A DNA stretch of 6,324 nt. Origin: an uncultured Veillonella sp. Lineage in GTDB: Bacteria; Bacillota; Negativicutes; Veillonellales; Veillonellaceae. Shown here in pieces: positions 1-5,784 of the stretch. The notes beneath the pieces are model-generated. The model had not been told where the DNA came from and did no database searches. It saw only the letters and a program-made list of their open reading frames with translations. Location of the stretch: positions 1 to 6,324 of the forward strand of contig URPT01000096.1 of assembly GCA_900549845.1 (NCBI GenBank). Direction: 5' to 3'. Both the position numbers and the translations under genes were made by a program. Positions within the stretch are counted from its first letter, which is position 1; each line of letters opens with the position of its first letter.

Positions 1-1
1 T

Positions 2-46
2 AGCGGGTGGTTTAATGATTCGCGACTACGTCGCGAACCAGTCTAA
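2..46 (+). CDS. Possible 3' end of an upstream plus-strand gene
   Basis: One plus-strand frame is open from the window edge to a TAA at 44-46 and reads SGWFNDSRLRREPV. Its stop lies 15 nt before the perfect hairpin at 61-88, a normal spacing for gene end and terminator, and that hairpin has a T-run in the plus direction too. This is the only support. Fourteen codons are too few to identify a product. A second plus-strand frame stays open through the hairpin, and the stretch could equally be non-coding repeat DNA. Confidence 0.2.
   Translation, partial: SGWFNDSRLRREPV
19..37. repeat. 8-bp inverted repeat with 3-nt spacer
   Basis: TTCGCGAC (19-26) and GTCGCGAA (30-37) are perfect reverse complements around TAC. 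The arms are GC-rich in an otherwise AT-rich intergenic setting. The sequence GGTGG precedes the palindrome at 6-10, and AACC follows on from the right arm. A short GC-rich palindrome with a nearby GTGG-like foot recalls REP elements, but only one copy is visible here, so the assignment to a repeat family is a guess. Confidence 0.4.
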
Positions 47-60
47 AGACAATAATAATA

Positions 61-88
61 AAAAAAGACTGCTTTCGCAGTCTTTTTT
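61..88. terminator. Bidirectional rho-independent terminator after pit
   Basis: A perfect 12-bp stem pairs 61-72 (AAAAAAGACTGC) with 77-88, around the loop TTTC at 73-76. Read leftward it lies 20 nt past the pit stop codon and ends in TTTTTT followed by ATTATTATT, a strong intrinsic terminator for the phosphate operon. Read rightward it also ends in TTTTTT, so it could stop transcription arriving from a plus-strand gene to the left. Confidence 0.9.
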
Positions 89-107
89 AGTTTTATATAG
101 TTATTTA

Positions 108-1106
108 TTAACCAAATAGTAAGTGACCGATTTCATAAGCAATAGCCGCTACAATACCAGATAATGGAATTGTTACAAACCAAGCCAAAACCATCGATCT
201 TGCTACGCCCCAGTTAACAGCTTTAAGACGTTTAGAGGAACCTACGCCAAGCAAGGAACCACTTACAACGTGTGTCGTACTTACAGGTAAATGTAAGAAT
301 GTAGCTGTAAAAATAGTGATAGCAGAGTTTAAGTCAGCAGCAAAACCATTAATTGTTTCTAGTTTAAAAATCTTAGTCCCCATCGTAGAGATGATTTTCC
401 AACCACCCACTGCTGTACCCATAGCCATAGCCGTAGCACAACAAAGTTTAACCCATAATGGTACATCCAATGTATCAATGAAGCCACCGCTAAGCAAGGT
501 TAAGGTAATAATCCCCATCGCCTTTTGCGCATCATTAGAGCCATGAGAGAAAGCCATCATGACGGCAGACACAATTTGCATGGATCTAAATCTATCATTT
601 AGTACAATTGGAGAGAATCTACCAAAGATAAGCAACAATACTTTCATCACAATATAGCCACCAATCATGGCTACAATTGGAGATAAAATAAGGGATAAGA
701 AAATTTTTAAAATACCCGCCTCATTTAAGGCATCAAAGCCTACGGACCAACCTACAGCACCGATGATACCACCGATAAGCGCATGAGAGGAGGAACTAGG
801 AATCCCCCAATACCAGGTAAGCAAGTTCCATGTGATGGCACCGATGAGAGCAGCCGAAATGATTCCACTATTGATAAGGGACGCAGACATTACGATGTCG
901 CCACCGATTGTCTTTGCAACCCCTGTACTAACCATGGCACCAAGGAAATTGAGTGCTGCCGTCATCATAATAGCCTTTTTAGGCTCAATAGCACGGGTCG
1001 AAACAGATGTAGCAATGGCGTTCGCCGTATCGTGGAAGCCATTGATATAGTCGAAGGCTAATGCTAAAAATACTACTAGCCATACTAAATAATGAGACTC
1101 AAGCAT
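108..1106 (-). CDS. pit: PiT-family inorganic phosphate permease
   Basis: This 332-aa integral membrane protein most likely imports inorganic phosphate, as metal-phosphate or by ion symport, across the cytoplasmic membrane. It shows the duplicated PiT architecture. The first half has the signature FDYINGFHDTANA (residues 18-30) and GIPSSSSHALIGG (101-113). The second half has the matching HGSNDAQKA (188-196) and LPVSTTHVVSG (273-283). About ten hydrophobic segments span the chain. The length is typical of compact bacterial PiT proteins. The ATG overlaps the last 8 bp of the upstream DUF47 gene (ATGCTTGA), and I see no good Shine-Dalgarno site in front of it, so translation is probably coupled. 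Some PiT relatives, such as B. subtilis CysP, carry sulfate. The DUF47 partner argues for phosphate here but does not prove it. The gene is intact. Confidence 0.93.
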   Translation of the reverse strand: MLESHYLVWLVVFLALAFDYINGFHDTANAIATSVSTRAIEPKKAIMMTAALNFLGAMVSTGVAKTIGGDIVMSASLINSGIISAALIGAITWNLLTWYWGIPSSSSHALIGGIIGAVGWSVGFDALNEAGILKIFLSLILSPIVAMIGGYIVMKVLLLIFGRFSPIVLNDRFRSMQIVSAVMMAFSHGSNDAQKAMGIITLTLLSGGFIDTLDVPLWVKLCCATAMAMGTAVGGWKIISTMGTKIFKLETINGFAADLNSAITIFTATFLHLPVSTTHVVSGSLLGVGSSKRLKAVNWGVARSMVLAWFVTIPLSGIVAAIAYEIGHLLFG

Positions 1107-1728
1107 ATTTCAATACTACCCGGCGGAATGTACCAACCAAATCTTCGCAACCATCAATTACATCCTCCATGGCGCTAAGGATTTCCTTCCATTTGATAAT
1201 TTCAATAGGATCTGTACACTCAGTGAAGAGTTTAGCCATTTCTTCGTGGTAAATATTATCCGCTTCAGACTCAAGTTTCAATACTTGGTGTACACGGCCT
1301 TCTACCTTTACATGGTCCTTTTTAAGACTCCCCATATAACCAATAGATTTGTTAATATGCTTAACGCATTTTACAACGATTTCACTCATACGGATAGCAC
1401 CATCACTTGGATTACCAACGTGGTACATAACCATTTTGTCCATAATTTCTTTAATATTATCCAATGTAGTATCCAATTGGTCGATTAGAAGCTGAATATC
1501 TTCGCGATCCATTGGGGTAATGAATGTTTTACGCAAACGTTCTACAGTTTCGGTTACTAATTCATCGGCAGCTTTTTCCTTTGTATCAATTTCAAGAAAA
1601 GCCTCTTCTTTAGAGATTTCGCCTTTAAACACACGCTCCATCATCTCTGCACTTTCATATGTAAGAGCAGCATGATTTTCTAAAATACTGAAAAATTTTT
1701 CTTCTTTTCCTTTTAATTTAAAAGCCAT
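1099..1728 (-). CDS. PhoU-like DUF47 protein, Pit accessory protein
   Basis: This 209-aa soluble, all-helical protein of the DUF47/PhoU-like family is commonly encoded next to pit genes and is thought to modulate phosphate transport. Two PhoU-type metal-binding motifs of the form ExxxD are visible: EKAAD at residues 51-55 and ESEAD at 153-157, one in each half of the protein. Other family hallmarks are TPMDREDI (71-78) and the C-terminal WKEILSAMEDVIDGCED (180-196). It is the first gene of a two-gene operon, and its TGA overlaps the pit ATG. The start is well fixed: a strong Shine-Dalgarno GGGAGGA (1734-1740) lies 5 nt before the ATG. Transcription probably begins from the extended -10 promoter at 1776-1784. 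Its exact role is known only by family association. No disruption is seen. Confidence 0.9.
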   Translation of the reverse strand: MAFKLKGKEEKFFSILENHAALTYESAEMMERVFKGEISKEEAFLEIDTKEKAADELVTETVERLRKTFITPMDREDIQLLIDQLDTTLDNIKEIMDKMVMYHVGNPSDGAIRMSEIVVKCVKHINKSIGYMGSLKKDHVKVEGRVHQVLKLESEADNIYHEEMAKLFTECTDPIEIIKWKEILSAMEDVIDGCEDLVGTFRRVVLKYA

Positions 1729-1775
1729 GAAGATCCTCCCGAACCAGTATTGATTGCTTCTATAAATATAATTTA

Positions 1776-1784
1776 ATTATAGCA
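1776..1784 (-). promoter_or_regulatory. Extended -10 promoter of the DUF47-pit operon
   Basis: On the minus strand 1784-1776 reads TGCTATAAT, a perfect extended -10 element (TGnTATAAT). It would start transcription near 1769 and leave a leader of about 40 nt before the DUF47 ATG. No good -35 box lies 16-18 bp upstream; the best, TTAGGA, matches only 3 of 6. That is normal for extended -10 promoters but could also indicate an activator. I found no convincing Pho box. Confidence 0.7.
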
Positions 1785-1906
1785 CACTAACCATAATTCC
1801 TAAACAATTTACCAATCTCTATATTCCAACCCCTATGCGTATATGGCATATATACTATTCATCACCGTGAAAGTATCAACAACATTTAGATATCATACAG
1901 TTAGTC

Positions 1907-1924
1907 TCCTAAATATCCTAAATA
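1907..1924. repeat. Two tandem copies of a 9-bp repeat
   Basis: TCCTAAATA occurs twice head to tail (1907-1915 and 1916-1924), directly abutting the poly-A side of the hydrogenase terminator. It lies roughly 140-155 bp upstream of the predicted DUF47-pit transcription start. It could be a direct-repeat regulator site or simple slippage. Nothing else in the rest of 1785-1906 stands out. Confidence 0.4.
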
Positions 1925-1966
1925 AAAAAGCAGATAGCTGATTGAAATATCAACTATCTGCCTTTT
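1924..1966 (-). terminator. Rho-independent terminator of the hydrogenase gene
   Basis: GCAGATAG (1930-1937) pairs with CTATCTGC (1954-1961). After one C/A mismatch, TGAT (1939-1942) pairs with ATCA (1949-1952) around a 6-nt loop. Read leftward the stem is followed by TTTTTTATT (1929-1921). It lies about 100 nt past the hydrogenase stop, so the transcript keeps a fairly long 3' untranslated tail. The AAAA and TTTT flanks give weak function in the other direction too. Confidence 0.85.
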
Positions 1967-2010
1967 ATCTTAAGCCATATATATGCTTTTATAGTATGTA
2001 TCAACTAACT

Positions 2011-2054
2011 ATAGTTAACTGTTACATTTACTGTTAATTATTACGGTTAACTAT
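2011..2054. repeat. 9-bp inverted repeat with GTTA repeats, 3' UTR of the hydrogenase
   Basis: ATAGTTAAC (2011-2019) and GTTAACTAT (2046-2054) are perfect reverse complements separated by 26 nt. GTTA recurs on the plus strand at 2014, 2021, 2033 and 2046. TAACTATAGTTA (2006-2017) is itself a 12-bp palindrome. The element begins 9 nt after the hydrogenase stop codon and has no T-tract, so it is not an ordinary terminator. It may fold in the mRNA tail or bind a protein as DNA. No function can be assigned from sequence. Confidence 0.5.
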
Positions 2055-2063
2055 TTTTAGCTA

Positions 2064-3533
2064 TTAGTTATTAGCTTCCGCTGCTGCTTTAGCTGCTTCT
2101 GCGGCCTTTTTCAAGTTAGGCACAGATGTTGGGCATGTAGCTGGTGTGCAAGCACCATTAGGGCCCAAATCTTCAGAGCGATTCACAAATGTTGTATGTA
2201 ACATATGATGTGCTTTATGGCTCATAGGTTTGCCATCAAAGAACTCAGCATATAATTTTTGGATATCTGGATTATCACAAGCTGCTTTTACTGTTACTTC
2301 CGCATCACGAGTGTACAAGGAAGCAATACGAGCTTCACGAGCTTTATCAGCCATTGGTAATTTAACGCGTGGTTGACCACCACCACCGATACAGCCACCA
2401 CGGCAAGCCATTACTTCAATGAAGTCATAATGGATATTTTCTGCACGCATGCGTTCGATGAATTTACGCAAGTTGCCTGTACCATGAACAGCCGCCACAT
2501 GTAATGTTTTGTCCCCAATGACTACGTCTGCTTCACGAGCACCGTCCATACCACGAATTGCTTCGAATGGGATCAATGTTTGAGGTGCATCTTCACCAGT
2601 TGCTAATTTGTAAGCCGCACGCATAGCCGCTTCCATAACGCCACCAGTGTTACCAAAGATGATACCACCACCAGATGCTTCACCCATCAATGGATCAAAT
2701 GCAGAATCTTCTAATTCATCAAAGTTGATTTCTTCTGCACGTAACCATTTTGCAAGTTCACGTGTAGTAATACAGTAGTCTGTATCGCGCATTTCTGGTA
2801 CATCCCAATATTCAGCAGAGGAGTTCATTTCGTCACGACGAATTTCGAATTTCTTAGCTGTACAAGGTGTTACTGCAACAGCAACGATTTGTTTTGCATC
2901 AAGGCCCATTTTTTCAGCAAAATATGTTTTTTGTGTAGGCGCTTGCATTGCAATTGGACTCTTAGCAGTAGACAAGTTTGGCAAGAATTCTGGATAGAAT
3001 GTTTCAGCAAACTTAACCCAAGCAGGGCAACAAGATGTGAATTGAGGCAATACGGAATCACTATTGATAACGCGTTCCAACAACTCAGATGCTTCCTCCA
3101 TGATAGTCATGTCCGCACCAAAGTTTGTATCTAAAATATAGTCGCCACCTAATTTACGAAGAGCAGCTACCATTTTACCTTCTACGAATGTACCTGCATC
3201 AAGACCAAATTCTTCACCTAAGCCAACACGTACAGCAGGTGCAGTTTGGAAAACGACGATTTTATTAGGGTCAGCAATCGCTGCTTTTACTTCATCAATT
3301 TCAGAGCGTTCATTGATGGAATCGAATGGACAAATAGATGCACATTGACCGCAATGAATACAAATTGGATGATCCCCATTAGTTGTTAAATCATAATAAT
3401 CAAATACGCCCATGTCTACAGCACAAGCTTTACGACATAAGGAGCAGTTTTTACATTTGGATAAATCTTGAACTAATGCAATATTGCCGTCTTCAATTGG
3501 TACACGACGGTCTAAAAATTGGTACTTACTCAT
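2064..3533 (-). CDS. [FeFe] hydrogenase, ferredoxin-linked, probably group B-like
   Basis: This 489-aa cytoplasmic enzyme should reduce protons to H2 (or oxidise H2), probably exchanging electrons with ferredoxin during pyruvate fermentation. The N-terminus carries two [4Fe-4S] clusters: Cys27/30/33/37 and Cys58/61/64/68. The H-cluster domain has L1 TSCCPAW (166-172), L2 TPCTAKKFE (222-230) and L3 EVMACRGGCIGGGGQP (373-388). Ligand cysteines should be 169, 224, 377 and 381, and Cys168 the proton-relay cysteine. By alignment from memory to C. pasteurianum CpI, the relay residues Glu147, Glu150, Arg154 and Ser188 are kept, but CpI Met353 is Thr222. The C-terminus adds Cys462 and Cys467 (CTPATC) and an Ala/Lys-rich tail. 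These traits suggest group B rather than classical HydA; that subgroup is inference. Shine-Dalgarno AGGAGG lies 5 nt before the ATG. No maturation genes (hydE, hydF, hydG) are adjacent, and the gene appears monocistronic. Confidence 0.93.
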   Translation of the reverse strand: MSKYQFLDRRVPIEDGNIALVQDLSKCKNCSLCRKACAVDMGVFDYYDLTTNGDHPICIHCGQCASICPFDSINERSEIDEVKAAIADPNKIVVFQTAPAVRVGLGEEFGLDAGTFVEGKMVAALRKLGGDYILDTNFGADMTIMEEASELLERVINSDSVLPQFTSCCPAWVKFAETFYPEFLPNLSTAKSPIAMQAPTQKTYFAEKMGLDAKQIVAVAVTPCTAKKFEIRRDEMNSSAEYWDVPEMRDTDYCITTRELAKWLRAEEINFDELEDSAFDPLMGEASGGGIIFGNTGGVMEAAMRAAYKLATGEDAPQTLIPFEAIRGMDGAREADVVIGDKTLHVAAVHGTGNLRKFIERMRAENIHYDFIEVMACRGGCIGGGGQPRVKLPMADKAREARIASLYTRDAEVTVKAACDNPDIQKLYAEFFDGKPMSHKAHHMLHTTFVNRSEDLGPNGACTPATCPTSVPNLKKAAEAAKAAAEANN

Positions 3534-3577
3534 GAGTTCCTCCTACTTAGGTAACGTTGTTATCGTTAATCGATGAA

Positions 3578-3606
3578 ATTATACTATAAATTGTGACTTT
3601 TATCAA
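3578..3606 (-). promoter_or_regulatory. Promoter of the [FeFe] hydrogenase gene
   Basis: On the minus strand, TTGATA (3606-3601) and TATAAT (3583-3578) are separated by exactly 17 bp. This is a near-consensus housekeeping promoter. It predicts a start near 3571 and a leader of about 38 nt. It gives the hydrogenase its own transcript independent of uup upstream. Confidence 0.8.
3591..3606. promoter_or_regulatory. Candidate Rex (NADH/NAD+) operator over the hydrogenase -35
   Basis: The plus strand reads TTGTGACTTTTATCAA. Compared with the Rex-type operator TTGTGAAnnTTCACAA, 11 of the 14 specified positions agree: one half-site (TTGTGA) is perfect and the other degenerate. The site covers the -35 box, so binding would block RNA polymerase. 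Rex control of hydrogenase and fermentation genes is known in clostridia. No rex gene is visible here, and clostridial Rex sites often differ from this consensus, so this is a candidate only. Confidence 0.35.
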
Positions 3607-3611
3607 TAAAT

Positions 3612-3621
3612 TTACATGTAA
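3612..3621. promoter_or_regulatory. 10-bp palindrome upstream of the hydrogenase -35
   Basis: TTACATGTAA is a perfect 10-bp palindrome 5 bp beyond the hydrogenase -35 hexamer, about 41-50 bp upstream of the predicted start. That is a usual place for an activator. The sequence is AT-rich and short, so chance is possible. I cannot name a regulator. Confidence 0.25.
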
Positions 3622-3642
3622 TTCCTTTGCATAACAGATATT

Positions 3643-3671
3643 AAAAAATCGCATGCTATAAGGAATTATAG
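3643..3671 (-). terminator. Weak possible terminator after uup
   Basis: CTATAA (3671-3666 on the minus strand) pairs with TTATAG (3661-3656) around the loop TTCC, and a TTTTTT run follows at 3648-3643. The stem is only 6 bp with one G-C pair, overlaps the uup stop codon, and sits 7 nt from the T-run. Termination is probably inefficient, and some uup transcripts may run on into the hydrogenase gene. Confidence 0.25.
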
Positions 3672-5672
3672 GCGTTCTTCCAATTCCATCCACCGTTCTG
3701 TGAGCGCATCTATTTGGGATTGAGTCTCTTCTCGCTCAGCCATCAAGGATTGCATCTTCTCATAATCAGTAGCAACTTGACTAATCATGACATCGAGGCC
3801 CTTTACTAAATGCTCTAATTTAGGTAATTCCTCCATGATGTTAGCATACTCCGCTTCTTCCGCTTTATTTAGCCCCTTCTTTGGTACTTCTTTGAAAGTA
3901 TCTCCTTCAGAAGTTGTGAGGCTACTATCATTCCCATCTGCTGAGTTTCCTAACGATGAATCATCACTAGCATTACTAGGTGCAGCCCCTTCCAATTTTT
4001 CATCTTTAGAAGTAACAGATGTACCTGTATTAGCCATATAAAATGGGCGCTTTCCACCGCTACTTTCATCTAAAGAATCCTTGTAGTCAGAATAGGAGCC
4101 ATGAACAATCTCAATATGGCCATCACCACTGAACACAAAGAGTTTGTCCACAACGCGGTCTAGGAAATAACGATCGTGGCATACGGTGATAATGACACCA
4201 CTAAAGGAGTCAAGGAAGTCCTCTAGTACCTCTAATGTAGGAATATCAAGATCATTGGTCGGTTCGTCTAGCAACAAAACATTAGGAGCGCTCATAAGCA
4301 ATTTTAGTAGATACAACCGACGTCGTTCGCCACCTGAAAGTTTACGGATTGGCACACCATGTAGCTCAGGTGTAAATAGGAATCGTTCAAGAATCTGACC
4401 AGCACTCAATGTAGAGCCATCGCCCAACACCATATACGAATGGTCTTCCCGAATATAATCGAGAACACGCATATCTTCATCAAACTCTGGCAGTTCTTGT
4501 TTGAAGTGTGCAATGCGAACTGTCTCGCCTTTACCAATCGTACCGCTTGTAGGTTCATAGGTTCCATCAAGAATATTCATAAAGGTGGACTTGCCAACCC
4601 CATTAGGACCAATGATACCGATACGATCATGACGCACTACATGATAGGTAAAATCCTTAATCATAGGACGCTCACCAAAGTAGAATGCCAAATGTTCAAT
4701 ATCAAAGATGGTTTTCCCTAAACGCGTTTTTAAAGCAATAGGATCCATTTGATCCGGGCGTCGGGTCTTCTCCATATTCTTAAGTTTTTCATAGCGGTCT
4801 AAACGAGCCTTTTGCTTTGTCGTTCTCGCCAACGCACCACGGCGTACCCATTCGATTTCTCGTTTTAAGAACTGACGACGCTTCTCTTCTGTAGCCGCCT
4901 CACGAGCCTCTCGATCAGCCTTTAAGGCAATAAACTCTTCGTAGTTGCCATCGTATTGGTACATACGTCGATTCGATAATTCTAAAATCCCATTACATAC
5001 GGAATCGAGGAAATATCTATCATGGGTACTAATTAATAGTCCTCCTTGGCGAGCACTTAAATAAGACTCTAGCCAATCGATACTATCTTCATCTAAATGG
5101 TTTGTCGGTTCGTCTAGCAATAATAGATCACAAGGATATAATAATGCCTGCCCTAATGCAAGGCGACGCTTTTGACCACCAGATAACATAGCCACCTTTT
5201 GATCCACATCAGGAAAACCTAATTTAGATAAAATAATACGAGCCTCTTGCTCCACTTGCCAACCATCTTGTTGGTCCATCTGCTCCAAGGAATTCATATA
5301 GTTCCGTGATACTTTAGCATCCTCGCCACCAGTCTCTTGCATTTCGCGATATTCACGACTAATGCGCTCAAAGGATTGTACCATTCGTAAACGAGGATGA
5401 TCACCATCAAGAACAGCTTCTAGTAATGTAGAATTCGGATCAAACTCAGGTGTTTGTGCTAAATAATGTATACTAGCCTTACCATTTCGCTCAATGGTCC
5501 CCTTATCAGGCTCCATTTGTCCTGCTAAGATTTTTAAGAAAGTAGACTTACCTGTCCCATTAATGCCCACAAGACCTAGTCGTTTTTCGGTGGTGAAAGT
5601 AATATTTACCTCCTTAAACAGCAGTCGTGTGCCATATGATTTTTCTATGTTTTGTAAACTAATAACGTTCAT
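3666..5672 (-). CDS. uup: ABC-F family ATPase, Uup-type (YfmR-like)
   Basis: This 668-aa soluble protein has two ABC ATPase domains and no membrane segments, the ABC-F plan. Such proteins bind the ribosomal E site. Uup/YfmR members are linked to rescue of translation stalls, and E. coli uup also to precise transposon excision. Domain 1 has Walker A GINGTGKST (36-44), signature LSGGQKRRL (from 163) and Walker B with Asp187-Glu188. Domain 2 has Walker A GPNGVGKST (355-363), signature LSGGERRRL (from 445) and Asp469-Glu470. The P-site-tip linker includes EWVRRGALARTTKQKARLD around Trp275, characteristic of Uup. A Ser/Asp/Gly-rich tether (about 537-590) leads to a C-terminal coiled coil (about 601-668) ending LTERWMELEERL, like the E. 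coli Uup C-terminal domain. Shine-Dalgarno AGGAG lies 6 nt before the ATG. Antibiotic-resistance ABC-F proteins lack this C-terminal domain, so a resistance role is unlikely. Confidence 0.92.
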   Translation of the reverse strand: MNVISLQNIEKSYGTRLLFKEVNITFTTEKRLGLVGINGTGKSTFLKILAGQMEPDKGTIERNGKASIHYLAQTPEFDPNSTLLEAVLDGDHPRLRMVQSFERISREYREMQETGGEDAKVSRNYMNSLEQMDQQDGWQVEQEARIILSKLGFPDVDQKVAMLSGGQKRRLALGQALLYPCDLLLLDEPTNHLDEDSIDWLESYLSARQGGLLISTHDRYFLDSVCNGILELSNRRMYQYDGNYEEFIALKADREAREAATEEKRRQFLKREIEWVRRGALARTTKQKARLDRYEKLKNMEKTRRPDQMDPIALKTRLGKTIFDIEHLAFYFGERPMIKDFTYHVVRHDRIGIIGPNGVGKSTFMNILDGTYEPTSGTIGKGETVRIAHFKQELPEFDEDMRVLDYIREDHSYMVLGDGSTLSAGQILERFLFTPELHGVPIRKLSGGERRRLYLLKLLMSAPNVLLLDEPTNDLDIPTLEVLEDFLDSFSGVIITVCHDRYFLDRVVDKLFVFSGDGHIEIVHGSYSDYKDSLDESSGGKRPFYMANTGTSVTSKDEKLEGAAPSNASDDSSLGNSADGNDSSLTTSEGDTFKEVPKKGLNKAEEAEYANIMEELPKLEHLVKGLDVMISQVATDYEKMQSLMAEREETQSQIDALTERWMELEERL

Positions 5673-5703
5673 CGTATGCTCCTATTATGTCATTCTGATA
5701 TTT

Positions 5704-5732
5704 ATTATACTACACATTACCATTGACAGTAA
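5704..5732 (-). promoter_or_regulatory. Probable uup promoter
   Basis: The minus strand has a perfect TATAAT at 5709-5704. It predicts a start near 5697 and a leader of about 24 nt. The -35 position at 17-bp spacing (5732-5727) reads TTACTG, a poor match. It overlaps the -35 box of the divergent promoter, so the two polymerases probably compete. Confidence 0.55.
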
Positions 5733-5751
5733 CAGGCCCCCTCAGTAGAAT
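5723..5751 (+). promoter_or_regulatory. Promoter of the acidic 106-aa gene
   Basis: A perfect -35 TTGACA (5723-5728) is followed after exactly 17 bp by TAGAAT (5746-5751), a one-mismatch -10. It predicts a start near 5758, a leader of under 30 nt, and strong constitutive expression. The spacer contains the run GGCCCCC, unusual in this AT-rich DNA. Confidence 0.8.
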
Positions 5752-5784
5752 AAACGTAACGTATATATTCATGAGGAGGTCCAC

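Noticed and set aside
1835..1870. 11-codon plus-strand frame (MRIWHIYYSSP) in the 1729-2063 gap
   Set aside because: It has no Shine-Dalgarno site, no promoter and very short length. Chance explains it.
1972..1988. AAGC/GCTT flanking an ATATATAT palindrome downstream of the hydrogenase
   Set aside because: Alternating AT is low information in this composition, and no T-tract or second copy gives it a role.
3558..3574. TTGTTA...TTAA sequence in the hydrogenase leader resembling the clostridial Rex consensus TTGTTAAnnnnTTAACAA
   Set aside because: The half-sites are two bases too close and the second half lacks the CAA end. The site over the -35 fits better.
3534..3665. Possible riboswitch or attenuator upstream of the hydrogenase
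   Set aside because: The predicted leader is only about 38 nt, with just a 4-bp stem (3562-3565 with 3571-3574) at its very 5' end. There is no room for an aptamer and terminator.
4440..4721. 93-codon plus-strand reading frame inside uup, and similar plus-strand frames inside pit, DUF47, the hydrogenase and uup
   Set aside because: All lie antisense to clearly conserved domains, lack suitable ribosome binding sites and encode no recognisable protein. They are shadows of the real genes.
3666..5672. Antibiotic-resistance ABC-F (for example an Msr, Vga or OptrA type)
   Set aside because: The linker and C-terminal coiled coil match the Uup housekeeping type, and there is no leader peptide or mobile-element context.
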